DNA of 8,130 nt from CAYJDR01 sp964368965 (GCA_964368965.1 CAYJDR010000060.1:1-8130), one strand, 5' to 3'. Counted from the first letter of the stretch, positions 1 to 6,007 are shown. Translations and numbers: made by a program. Notes: a model not told the origin generated them from the sequence alone.

Positions 1-38
1 GCCATACTGCCGTACAATAAAACCTTCTTCATATCCAT
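1..38 (-). CDS. 5' end of an unidentified gene running off the left edge
   Basis: Only the first 12 codons and two bases are present, reading MDMKKVLLYGSM and then probably A. The start at 38-36 is preceded by a good ribosome binding site, GGAGG at 48-44, five bases upstream. A second ATG at 32-30 is possible, but its spacing of 11 bases is less good. A TTGACA/TATATT promoter and a 16-bp palindrome lie directly upstream, so this gene starts its own transcript. Too little protein is visible to name a family. Its interest is that it appears to share its operator type with the small RNA promoters at 377-405 and 820-848. Confidence 0.6.
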   Translation of the reverse strand, partial: MDMKKVLLYGSM

Positions 39-88
39 AAAAACCTCCGTATAGTATACCATTATATCGTTATCATCAACAAACTAAT

Positions 89-104
89 GTTAGTAAAAGC
101 TAAC
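89..104. promoter_or_regulatory. Operator-like palindrome GTTAG-N6-CTAAC, copy 1
   Basis: GTTAGTAAAAGCTAAC is a 16-bp inverted repeat with five-base perfect half-sites. It sits at about +4 to +19 of the promoter at 115-143, where a bound repressor would block initiation or escape. The same half-sites at the same spacing recur at 379-394, 822-837 and 856-871. The regulator is not identifiable from this window. Confidence 0.55.
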
Positions 105-114
105 TCAATGCATA

Positions 115-143
115 AATATATAGACAATACCAGCAGTTGTCAA
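115..143 (-). promoter_or_regulatory. Sigma70-type promoter for the left-edge gene
   Basis: Read on the minus strand, the -35 box is TTGACA (143-138), the spacer is 17 bases and the -10 box is TATATT (120-115). Transcription would start near 108, giving a leader of about 70 bases. The operator palindrome at 89-104 lies just inside the transcript start. The box match is seen directly; activity is inferred. Confidence 0.6.
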
Positions 144-249
144 GCAAAATATTAGAAGAGACTAACTTTTGTTATAGGTAACTAACACAATGAGATTTAA
201 AATTTTTATTTTTGAAATTATTGTTTTGAAAATATTTTGAAGTGAGATG

Positions 250-370
250 AAAACGCTGGCCTAGCTTTAATGTGAGCACTAGGGAGGAGAGCTTATGTAT
301 TTGACCTAGGCCAGCTTATTTTCAAATTAAACATCTTTTAGCAAAATGATGAACGCATCACCACTCCACT
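250..370 (-). ncRNA. Candidate small RNA with anti-Shine-Dalgarno loop, copy 1
   Basis: The predicted transcript starts near 370, from the promoter at 377-405, and ends at TTTT (253-250), about 121 nt. Its 3' hairpin has a perfect 10-bp stem (255-264 with 306-315, GCTGGCCTAG/CTAGGCCAGC). The loop includes a 33-nt block (266-298) identical to one at 708-740. On the transcript strand this loop carries CTCTCCTCCCTAG, which could pair with ribosome binding sites. A small 5' hairpin is also possible (GTGATG/CATCAT). The design, CU-rich loops on regulated RNAs, resembles the CCUCCUCCC-motif RNAs known in alphaproteobacteria, but I see no homology beyond the motif. No useful ORF is present. The strand is inferred from the promoter and the T-run. 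Confidence 0.55.
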
Positions 371-376
371 TATATC

Positions 377-405
377 AAGTTAGCAGAAGCTAACTGTTTT
401 GTCAA
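377..405 (-). promoter_or_regulatory. Regulated promoter of small RNA copy 1, with embedded operator
   Basis: On the minus strand the -35 box is TTGACA (405-400), the spacer is 17 bases and the -10 box is TAACTT (382-377), which is weak. The spacer and -10 are almost entirely filled by the perfect palindrome GTTAGC-AGAA-GCTAAC (379-394). A protein bound there would exclude RNA polymerase. The promoter at 820-848 has the same layout, including the same TAACTT. Confidence 0.6.
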
Positions 406-408
406 GTA

Positions 409-465
409 AAAAGTTACCCAGCTACAAAGTGCGGAAGGAGGTCGCACCCAATAGCCAGGCATTAA
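409..465 (-). ncRNA. Candidate 57-nt hairpin RNA with a 16S-tail-like loop
   Basis: On the minus strand a long hairpin has an outer stem CCTGGCTA/TAGCTGGG (with G-T wobbles), a small internal loop, an inner stem GGGTGCG/CGCACTT and the terminal loop ACCTCCTTC. That loop matches the anti-Shine-Dalgarno end of bacterial 16S rRNA. TTTTT (413-409) follows about three bases after the stem, so the hairpin could be its own terminator. An extended -10 promoter lies just upstream, at 472-479. The -35 box of the next promoter begins four bases after the T-run. An alternative is a simple attenuator or a chance hairpin, but the stem length and loop content make chance less likely. Confidence 0.45.
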
Positions 466-471
466 ACTTTT

Positions 472-479
472 ATTATATC
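472..479 (-). promoter_or_regulatory. Extended -10 promoter for the hairpin RNA
   Basis: The minus strand reads TTGATATAAT here, which includes TG-A-TATAAT, a perfect extended -10 (TATAAT at 477-472). No convincing -35 box lies 17 bases upstream, as is common for extended -10 promoters. The start would be near 465, directly before the hairpin at 409-462. Confidence 0.4.
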
Positions 480-690
480 AACTTAAATAATGAAACACTT
501 AGCCAATGCACTCAGAAAGAAGGAAGTTGATTTTATCAACTAAGCTAACCATTATTTAAAATAAGATACACAATTGCACTACTCTAGAACATCAACCAGA
601 CAATCACTCAACTGTTAAACTCAATTAACGCTAAATACTGTAAGCTGACGATATGTAGCACTATAATCTTTTCAAGCATCAAATATAATG
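480..690. other. AT-rich spacer without a supportable gene
   Basis: This stretch separates the two small RNA units. It holds a short perfect hairpin (526-540, GTTGAT-TTT-ATCAAC) and two isolated half-site-like words (GCTAACC at 544-550 and TTAGCC at 499-504). It also contains a 23-codon minus-strand ORF (679-608) that has no ribosome binding site. I see no protein gene here. Confidence 0.6.
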
Positions 691-813
691 AAAAAAGGTT
701 AGCCTAGTTTAATGTGAGCACTAGGGAGGAGAGCTTATGTTTATCTAGGCTAACCACATTTCATATAATGTCTGATTTGGTAACCAAGGTGTTAAATGTT
801 TATCACCTTACCT
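691..813 (-). ncRNA. Candidate small RNA with anti-Shine-Dalgarno loop, copy 2
   Basis: The predicted transcript runs from about 813 to the T6 tract at 696-691, about 123 nt, nearly the same length as copy 1. The 5' part folds into an imperfect hairpin (AAGGTG/CACCTT flanked by GGTAA/TTACC with a two-base bulge). The 3' hairpin has an 11-bp perfect stem (697-707 with 745-755, GGTTAGCCTAG/CTAGGCTAACC) followed at once by TTTTTT, an intrinsic terminator. The loop contains the 33-nt block (708-740) that is identical to copy 1. The stems differ between the copies on both arms, so pairing is preserved by paired changes. This supports a selected structure, with the CTCCTCCC loop as its likely active part. 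Confidence 0.6.
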
Positions 814-819
814 AACACA

Positions 820-848
820 AAGTTAGCACAATCTAACTACCTTGTCAA
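820..848 (-). promoter_or_regulatory. Regulated promoter of small RNA copy 2, with embedded operator
   Basis: On the minus strand the -35 box is TTGACA (848-843), the spacer is 17 bases and the -10 box is TAACTT (825-820). The near-palindrome GTTAGC-ACAA-TCTAAC (822-837) fills the spacer and overlaps the -10, exactly as at 377-405. The second palindrome at 856-871 lies just upstream of the -35 box. Confidence 0.6.
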
Positions 849-849
849 G

Positions 850-877
850 AAAAAAGTTAGCATTTGCTAACTTTTTT
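850..877 (-). terminator. Intrinsic terminator of the STAS/SpoIIE operon, doubling as an operator-like palindrome
   Basis: The sequence AAAAAAGTTAGC-ATTT-GCTAACTTTTTT forms a 12-bp perfect stem with a four-base loop, and on the minus strand it ends in T6. It lies 75 bases after the stop of the sensor phosphatase gene, so it is a good terminator for that operon, and by symmetry it could work in both directions. Its core (856-871) is also the same GTTAGC-N4-GCTAAC palindrome found in the small RNA promoters. It may therefore also bind their regulator just upstream of the -35 box at 848-843. Confidence 0.75.
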
Positions 878-952
878 CAACTTCTATATTTTCTTTTGTT
901 TAAATCATTTATAAATCACTAATACATAATAATATTTGGTGATTTACCAGTG

Positions 953-3328
953 CTACTCAATACCAATATTTTTACCTATTGTTAGCACATTATAGCCTTG
1001 TTTATACTCATATGCCATATAATCCATCTTTTTACGTACCATATGTATACCCAGCCCACCTGCTTTCAGCTCTGTTTTCAGTGCATCAGGTTTCACATCT
1101 GGATAGTCTAGCGGATTAAACGGCGCACTATTATCAGAGAAACTTATGCGAAGTTGCACCCTATCCTCTAGCCATATACGCACCGTGACTTCGCCGCTTT
1201 TGCCTTCATAGCCATGGTTTACAACATTTGCGAACATTTCCTCGATAGCAACACGCACGACATTTTGCGCACGCTTATTCAGCAACTTACTTGCAGAAAA
1301 TTCATCAAACAGTTGTAGCAATGCATCAAGCTGTTCAGGCGCTGCTGGCACTTTCATCATTTTTTCCATTGCTGTGTCATCGCCATACTGGGTAATCAAG
1401 ATAGCAATATCATCTGATTGGTCAAAACCGTTTGTATGTGCAACAATAGCTTCTTCAATGGCCATAATCATGCGCCTTGGCCCAATGTTCCCTTTGCTTG
1501 CAACAAGCTCTTGAAACTTTTTATCGCCGTAGAGTTCGTCATTTTCGTTATGCGCCTCAACCACGCCATCAGTATACATTATCAACATATCGCCATTAGC
1601 CAATGTTGTATTATCTTGGCCATACTCCTTACCCATCACTACGCCAAGCATTGGGCCATGGCGCTTACTTAACACGCTAACTCTGCCATCATGATGCTTG
1701 ATCAGTGGCGGATTATGCCCAGCATTTGTATATGTGAGTGTTCCTGTTTTCTCATTAATTATACCACACCAATATGTAACAAACATGTTAGTTGAGTTAC
1801 CTTCTGACAGCAAGCCATTTAATTGTGTAACAAGCTCTGACGGGGTTGTAACATCTTTGATTATCGAGCGTTGCATAGTTGCAGTAATAGCCATCATTAA
1901 CGACGCAGGAACACCTTTGCCTGAAACATCACCAATAATCACAGCCCACATGTCATCTGTAATATGCAATACGTCATACAAGTCGCCACCAACACCGCGA
2001 GTTTGTATAATGTTCGCATTACACACAAGCCTTGTAGATGTAGGAACAGGAGGCAATATCCGCGGCAAAATATCCATTTGTATCGCCTTTGCAGCGTTTA
2101 GTTCGCCCTCTACGCGCTCGCGTGATATGAGGTTTTGCTCTAACAAACTTATGTAATCCATCAACGCAAGCTGCATGTTATGGAATGAGTTTGTCAACTC
2201 TCCCACTTCGTCCATATATTTTATTTCTGGCAATTTTGCTGTAAAATCACCACTACCGATTATTTTCGTAACATTCGACAATGATTCCAGTGGCTTGCTC
2301 ACAGTTTTGCTAACAATAAACACTACAACGACTATTACAACTAATACAGCAAGCACGATAAACAGTAACTGTATTGCAAAAGTGAATAAAACTGGGTTTT
2401 TCCAATCTTGTGGCACAATAACCCCAACAACCCAGTCGTTAACGCTTGTTGAGTAAAACAGTTCAGCTTTGCTCATCAAATCTGGAATAGAGTCCAGTTT
2501 CACATCGCCACGTTTCTCTGTATATATTGACTTGATTGCCTGCCTATCAGACTCTAAAGGAATATCTGACATATAGCTCATGCCATATAACGATAAATCA
2601 TTAAGTTCAGGCCTGTCAGGATACACCATGACACGACCAAACTGATTCATTAAAAATATTTCGCTATCAGGTGATAATTGTTTAATACTCCCTAGCGACT
2701 GCGAAGCAATAAACTTTGTAAGATCTTCAACCATGATATCAACAACAACTACACCAATTATTTCACCGTTGCGATGGATTGGTGTTGAGTATGCCAGCAA
2801 GTACCCGTTCATACCGCCTTCAGAATAAAAAGGCGTATTCCATATTGGTTTGTCTAGTGTTTTAGGCAACATATACCAATCTCTAGCATGGTAATCTAGT
2901 GAATTATCGCGTATAATAGTGGTGTGATATTTTGACGCATCATCTTTAAAAGCGAGTGCAAAAAAGTAACTATGGCCAGCAACAACATTTTCTTCAAATG
3001 CTACTGCTATTCCTGTAATTTCATTACTTGCAGAATCAACCCTCTTAATGACATCATTAACATATTTTTCAACATTTTCAGCTGTTAAATCCAGCTGTTC
3101 TAAGGAAACATCCATAACATTTGCGACTTGTTCTGCTTGCAAAAAGACACTATCAATCTTAATAGAGCTATCAGAAACAACTTGCATTGCTTGCAGCTGT
3201 AAATTATCACGTAATTTATCTTGGACAACATAACCAATAACTAATGTAATAACTGCACCTAACAACAATGTGACAGCACATATCCACAGGCTTAATCTTA
3301 ACGGAAAACTTGATGTTAACTTCTTCAT
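953..3328 (-). CDS. Membrane sensor phosphatase/kinase: dCACHE-HAMP-SpoIIE(PP2C)-HATPase
   Basis: This 791-residue protein should set the phosphorylation state of a STAS antagonist, probably the product at 4309-4608. A first membrane segment (about 12-35) and a second (about 312-341) bracket a periplasmic dCACHE-like domain. That domain contains R149-x-W-Y152 and D197, as in some amino-acid-binding members. A HAMP linker follows (342-396), then a short helical stretch. The PP2C/SpoIIE domain (about 415-645) has the expected metal-site motifs GGDLYD (447-452), GDVSGKG (466-472), YTDG (585-588) and QSDD (637-640), plus AGHNPP (536-541). The C-terminal RsbW-like ATPase (about 655-791) has the N-box EEMFANVVNHGY (from 696), DNSAPF (from 732) and GGLG (757-760). 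The start lies one base after the upstream stop, so translation is probably coupled. The signal it senses is unknown. Confidence 0.93.
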   Translation of the reverse strand: MKKLTSSFPLRLSLWICAVTLLLGAVITLVIGYVVQDKLRDNLQLQAMQVVSDSSIKIDSVFLQAEQVANVMDVSLEQLDLTAENVEKYVNDVIKRVDSASNEITGIAVAFEENVVAGHSYFFALAFKDDASKYHTTIIRDNSLDYHARDWYMLPKTLDKPIWNTPFYSEGGMNGYLLAYSTPIHRNGEIIGVVVVDIMVEDLTKFIASQSLGSIKQLSPDSEIFLMNQFGRVMVYPDRPELNDLSLYGMSYMSDIPLESDRQAIKSIYTEKRGDVKLDSIPDLMSKAELFYSTSVNDWVVGVIVPQDWKNPVLFTFAIQLLFIVLAVLVVIVVVVFIVSKTVSKPLESLSNVTKIIGSGDFTAKLPEIKYMDEVGELTNSFHNMQLALMDYISLLEQNLISRERVEGELNAAKAIQMDILPRILPPVPTSTRLVCNANIIQTRGVGGDLYDVLHITDDMWAVIIGDVSGKGVPASLMMAITATMQRSIIKDVTTPSELVTQLNGLLSEGNSTNMFVTYWCGIINEKTGTLTYTNAGHNPPLIKHHDGRVSVLSKRHGPMLGVVMGKEYGQDNTTLANGDMLIMYTDGVVEAHNENDELYGDKKFQELVASKGNIGPRRMIMAIEEAIVAHTNGFDQSDDIAILITQYGDDTAMEKMMKVPAAPEQLDALLQLFDEFSASKLLNKRAQNVVRVAIEEMFANVVNHGYEGKSGEVTVRIWLEDRVQLRISFSDNSAPFNPLDYPDVKPDALKTELKAGGLGIHMVRKKMDYMAYEYKQGYNVLTIGKNIGIE

Positions 3329-3329
3329 A

Positions 3330-4307
3330 TCAATTACCCACTTTCACAGGGAAAAATTCTTTATACTCGAGGTTGTTAGAGTTTACAACACTCATACGCA
3401 ACCCTTCGACAAAACTCTCAATCTGCAATACGCCATCACTCATCACGCCATCAGGCCTGATAATCTCTTCAATCGTATCTAGCATCCACCTCTCTCTAGC
3501 TCTGTCAAATGATAAACCGTTATTTAAAACATATTTCTTCACAACCTCTGTTGCATAAGCCTTATTATCAAGCGCATACTCCCAACCTTCAAGCGTTGCC
3601 TGCAGCAAGCGAGCATAAGCGTCTTTATTGGCTTCATACTTCTCACGCATCGTATACATGCCGTCATCAACGAGGAACGGTAATAGATCACTAGCGTTAT
3701 ATATTGTCAAGTTTGACTCATCAAACCCTGCTGAATACATTCTGAAATATTCATTATAATCCATAGCAAATGAAGCAACAGCGCCACCATAAAGCAACAT
3801 GTTCATATTATTGAAAGAGAAAACCTCTTCATGGCTATGCACACCGAGTACGTTCAACATCGCATCTGTCATCGCCTTTACAGAAGCAGATTTCCACATA
3901 GCGATACGCTTGCCGATTAAATCCTTACGGTCATTTATCCCAAGGTCTTTACGTGCAAGCAGCTGTAGCGCAGATGACTGTGTTATTTGCCCGATGTTAA
4001 CAACTTCATAACCCTCAATTGCACGGAACAACGCAGGAATAAACAACGACAATGCAACATCTGTGTCACCATTAATTAAAGTCATTGTAATATCTTCATC
4101 AGTAGCTTGATGGGATATTTCGACATCTAGCCCGTATTTCTCATATATGCCAGCTTCATGTGCGACATATACACCTGCAAATTGTGATTGCGGACTCCAT
4201 GACATACGAAACTTAATGGTGTCAAGTTCTTCAGCAGCATAAGCCGCTGTTGAGAAAAATGCACACGACATAAAACAGATGCTAATAATGTTGCGAATTA
4301 CTTTCAT
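3330..4307 (-). CDS. NMT1/THI5-like periplasmic solute-binding protein
   Basis: The start at 4307 gives 325 residues and a clean Sec signal peptide: a basic MKVIRN end, a hydrophobic core, and probable cleavage after A24 in AAYA-AEEL. AAGGA lies a few bases upstream. A longer reading frame from 4328 would add seven residues and spoil the short basic N-region. The mature part opens with the family pattern FRMSWSPQSQFAGVYVA, then EAGIYEKYGLDVEI, which is typical of NMT1/THI5 binding proteins for pyrimidine precursors, sulfonates and related small molecules. It begins one base after the STAS stop and ends one base before the sensor start. No ABC permease or ATPase is adjacent, so I infer a sensory role, delivering a ligand to the dCACHE domain of its neighbour. 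The ligand cannot be read from sequence. Confidence 0.87.
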   Translation of the reverse strand: MKVIRNIISICFMSCAFFSTAAYAAEELDTIKFRMSWSPQSQFAGVYVAHEAGIYEKYGLDVEISHQATDEDITMTLINGDTDVALSLFIPALFRAIEGYEVVNIGQITQSSALQLLARKDLGINDRKDLIGKRIAMWKSASVKAMTDAMLNVLGVHSHEEVFSFNNMNMLLYGGAVASFAMDYNEYFRMYSAGFDESNLTIYNASDLLPFLVDDGMYTMREKYEANKDAYARLLQATLEGWEYALDNKAYATEVVKKYVLNNGLSFDRARERWMLDTIEEIIRPDGVMSDGVLQIESFVEGLRMSVVNSNNLEYKEFFPVKVGN

Positions 4308-4308
4308 A

Positions 4309-4608
4309 CTATTTCCTTTCAACCTCAATTATATCAACCAAACCACTGACTTCTAGGATATCATAAACTTCTTCGTTAGCGTTTATTATCTTCAAACTTC
4401 CACCATCATTGACGAGTATTTTGTAAACAGTAATAAACACCCTAATACCTGCACTTGATACATACGTAAGCCTTGCAAGATCTATAACAACATCTTTCAC
4501 GCCCACCATACTTTCAATAAGCTCTTGCTGAACATCTGGCGATGTATTAAGATCTAACTTTCCTTCAAGTTTTGCCACAAAAATATTGCCATTGTATTCC
4601 TTTATCAT
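4309..4608 (-). CDS. STAS-domain anti-sigma factor antagonist
   Basis: This 99-residue single-domain protein has the layout of SpoIIAA/RsbV. The N-terminal strands lead to GKLDLNTSPDVQQEL (from 16). The phosphorylation loop follows as DLARLTYVSSAGIRVF (43-58), with Ser51/Ser52 as the candidate phosphoacceptor. The C-terminus (NANEEVYDILEVSGLVDII) is typical. An upstream frame reaches 4671, but I chose the ATG at 4608. GAGGG (4619-4615) sits six bases before it, and the extra 21 residues do not resemble a STAS domain. It is first in the operon with the binding protein and the SpoIIE/HATPase sensor. In partner-switching systems the kinase phosphorylates this protein and the phosphatase restores it, freeing or sequestering a third partner. 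That partner is not encoded here. Confidence 0.9.
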   Translation of the reverse strand: MIKEYNGNIFVAKLEGKLDLNTSPDVQQELIESMVGVKDVVIDLARLTYVSSAGIRVFITVYKILVNDGGSLKIINANEEVYDILEVSGLVDIIEVERK

Positions 4609-4659
4609 ATCAGTCCCTCTGTATATATATAGTATGCTTTGATATTTAAACATAAATGT

Positions 4660-4668
4660 ATCATAGCA
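4660..4668 (-). promoter_or_regulatory. Likely promoter of the STAS operon
   Basis: The minus strand reads TG-C-TATGAT, an extended -10 (TATGAT at 4665-4660), with only AT-rich sequence at the -35 position. The predicted start near 4653 gives a leader of about 45 bases before the ATG at 4608. It lies after the ATG at 4671, which supports the downstream start. Confidence 0.4.
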
Positions 4669-4739
4669 CACTACTTATTAATATAATAACAACTACAGAT
4701 TTTGTAAATAGATTTTACAGCTAATTTACCCATATATGC

Positions 4740-4765
4740 AAAAAAGCATGTTTTCACATGCTTTT
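4740..4765 (-). terminator. Intrinsic terminator of the MORN-like gene
   Basis: On the minus strand AAAAGCATGT-GAAA-ACATGCTTTT forms a 10-bp stem with a GAAA tetraloop. The T-run in and after the stem extends to 4740. It begins seven bases after the stop codon of the gene at 4772-5785 and insulates it from the STAS operon. Confidence 0.88.
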
Positions 4766-4771
4766 GATAAT

Positions 4772-5785
4772 TTATTCTTCGCCACCTTGTAGCATTTCGT
4801 TCAATTTTATGAGTTCATCAGTTTCAATTTCCGTTCGCTCACCTGTTTCGGCATAATGGTAGCCATCCATTGCGTAATTATTTGCAACATTAACAACAAG
4901 TTTGCGCTTACCGCTTTCATAAAACTCTGCATAGTAGCCTTCAACCATGCCATCTTTAAACATTGTTTCACTCATTAGCTTACCACTCGGATAAAATGTC
5001 GCCCATATTCCATTTGGTATGCCATCGCTGTATCTATATTGAGCCTGAGGGACACCATCTTTATAATATAATGTAGATGTGCCATGTTGTTTATTCTTTC
5101 TATACTTGATTTCTTCTGCGAGTACGCCATCAATATAAATTTTAGTTATACCGTTTAGCTCACCTGCTCTATATTCTTCACTTCTAAGCAGCTTTACATC
5201 GTAGTAGTGCATTGTGCCATCTAATTCGCCGTTTTTAAACTCTGCTGTTGTTAAAAGCTCTCCAAAAAAGTCATAACCAGTAGTTATTCCGTGACGTTTA
5301 CCCGCTTTATATGTTAACTCTTGACGAAGTACTCCTCTTGAGTCATACTCTTGCCTAACACCATCGAACAAGCCGTTTTTCATCTCTGTGACAGCAATAA
5401 CATTACCTTTTCTATCATATTGAGTTACAGCACCCGTGTATGTTTCATTGTCTAGATGAAAAACACCCTCGACATTTATTAAGTCATCAAAGTTTGTAAC
5501 TTCAACTTCTAATGATGAAAAATTGTCAGTCATATTGTCTGTAGCGTTATCTGTAAGTGTGATTATAGTTTCAGTCATATTGTCTGCAATGATTATATCT
5601 GTTGTAATATCAGTTGTTGAATTATCGGCAACTATATCAGCAGTAGTTTCTGCAACTGTAACGATACTGCTAACTGACGCGTTATCAACAGGAGCATCAA
5701 TATTTATTTGGATAATTTCACTTTGAGCAAATGCTATTGATAAGTTAAACACGAATAACAAGCATAAGATACGTATTATAAACAT
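4772..5785 (-). CDS. Exported MORN/YwqK-like repeat protein
   Basis: The start at 5785 gives 337 residues. GAGG (5794-5791) lies five bases upstream, and the protein then begins with a signal peptide, probably cut after A20 in AFA-QSE. The ATG at 5833 would lie before the likely transcript start and is rejected. Residues about 35-92 are a low-complexity Thr/Asp/Asn-rich linker (TDNATDNMTDN and similar). From about 117 to 305 there are roughly eight repeats of 20-24 residues on the pattern Y-x2-G-x4-E-x4-G-x2-G, as in MORN and YwqK-family repeats (examples: GVRQEYDSRGVLRQELTYK, GYYAEFYESGKRKLVVNV). Such proteins form extended beta structures. No enzymatic motif is visible. The family is often labelled antitoxin, but no toxin gene adjoins it, so I make no such claim. 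It is transcribed alone. Confidence 0.85.
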   Translation of the reverse strand: MFIIRILCLLFVFNLSIAFAQSEIIQINIDAPVDNASVSSIVTVAETTADIVADNSTTDITTDIIIADNMTETIITLTDNATDNMTDNFSSLEVEVTNFDDLINVEGVFHLDNETYTGAVTQYDRKGNVIAVTEMKNGLFDGVRQEYDSRGVLRQELTYKAGKRHGITTGYDFFGELLTTAEFKNGELDGTMHYYDVKLLRSEEYRAGELNGITKIYIDGVLAEEIKYRKNKQHGTSTLYYKDGVPQAQYRYSDGIPNGIWATFYPSGKLMSETMFKDGMVEGYYAEFYESGKRKLVVNVANNYAMDGYHYAETGERTEIETDELIKLNEMLQGGEE

Positions 5786-5831
5786 ATAAACCTCATTTTG
5801 TTTTTTAATGATAGATGATAAGCTAAAAATC

Positions 5832-5837
5832 ATTATA
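5832..5837 (-). promoter_or_regulatory. Candidate -10 box for the MORN-like gene
   Basis: A perfect TATAAT on the minus strand lies 46 bases before the chosen ATG. The -35 region is poor (ATCGAA at a 17-base spacing), so this is a weak or activator-dependent promoter call. Confidence 0.35.
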
Positions 5838-5881
5838 TGTCAATGCAATGTCACTTCGATTAATTTATTCAACAAATTGTA

Positions 5882-5910
5882 TTGACAACATCGCTTGTTT
5901 AGGCTATAAA
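5882..5910 (+). promoter_or_regulatory. Promoter of tRNA-Leu
   Basis: A consensus TTGACA (5882-5887), a 17-base spacer and TATAAA (5905-5910) place the transcript start near 5917, about five bases before the mature tRNA end. This strong match suits a stable RNA gene. Confidence 0.8.
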
Positions 5911-5921
5911 CTTATCTCAAA

Positions 5922-6004
5922 GCCGTAGTGGTGGAACTGGTAGACACGCTATCTTGAGGGGGTAGTGAGCCACGCTCGTGGGGGTTCGAGTCCCCCCTTC
6001 GGCA
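5922..6004 (+). tRNA. tRNA-Leu (anticodon GAG)
   Basis: This is a class II tRNA of 83 nt. The D-arm has GTGG...TGGTAGA, the anticodon stem is CTATC/GGTAG, and the loop TTGAGGG has GAG at 5956-5958, reading CUC and CUU. The long variable arm is TGAGC-CAC-GCTCG, and the T-arm GGGGG-TTCGAGT-CCCCC is perfect. The 3' CCA is not encoded (A6004 is followed by TAT). The acceptor stem GCCGTAG/CTTCGGC has one T-T mismatch (5926 with 5999), where GCCGAAG would pair fully. Confidence 0.93.
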
Positions 6005-6007
6005 TAT

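Noticed and set aside
340..362. Six-codon ORF (MRSSFC) near the 5' end of small RNA copy 1
   Set aside because: It has an acceptable GGAG before ATG, but it has no counterpart in copy 2 and is too short to support.
608..679. 23-codon hydrophobic ORF on the minus strand (MLEKIIVLHIVSLQYLALIE...)
   Set aside because: It has no ribosome binding site and lies just after a strong terminator (TTTTTT at 696-691), and nothing marks it as coding.
1418..2456. Several plus-strand ORFs of 84-152 codons opposite the sensor gene
   Set aside because: They are shadows of a gene with clear domain structure and resemble no protein family.
4609..4671. N-terminal extension of the STAS gene to the ATG at 4671
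   Set aside because: The extension precedes the likely transcript start, lacks a ribosome binding site and has no STAS-like content. GAGGG fits the ATG at 4608.
5526..5586. Repeated 16-mer resembling a short array
   Set aside because: There are only two copies, they lie in frame inside a coding low-complexity tract, and there is no spacer-repeat regularity. It is not a CRISPR.
5523..5726. Plus-strand ORF rich in Val/Ser/Ile opposite the MORN-like gene
   Set aside because: It is the antisense image of the Thr/Asp/Asn-rich linker, with no start signals of its own.
5786..5833. N-terminal extension of the MORN-like gene to the ATG at 5833
   Set aside because: It overlaps the probable -10 box and would bury the signal peptide. 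The GAGG-supported ATG at 5785 is better.
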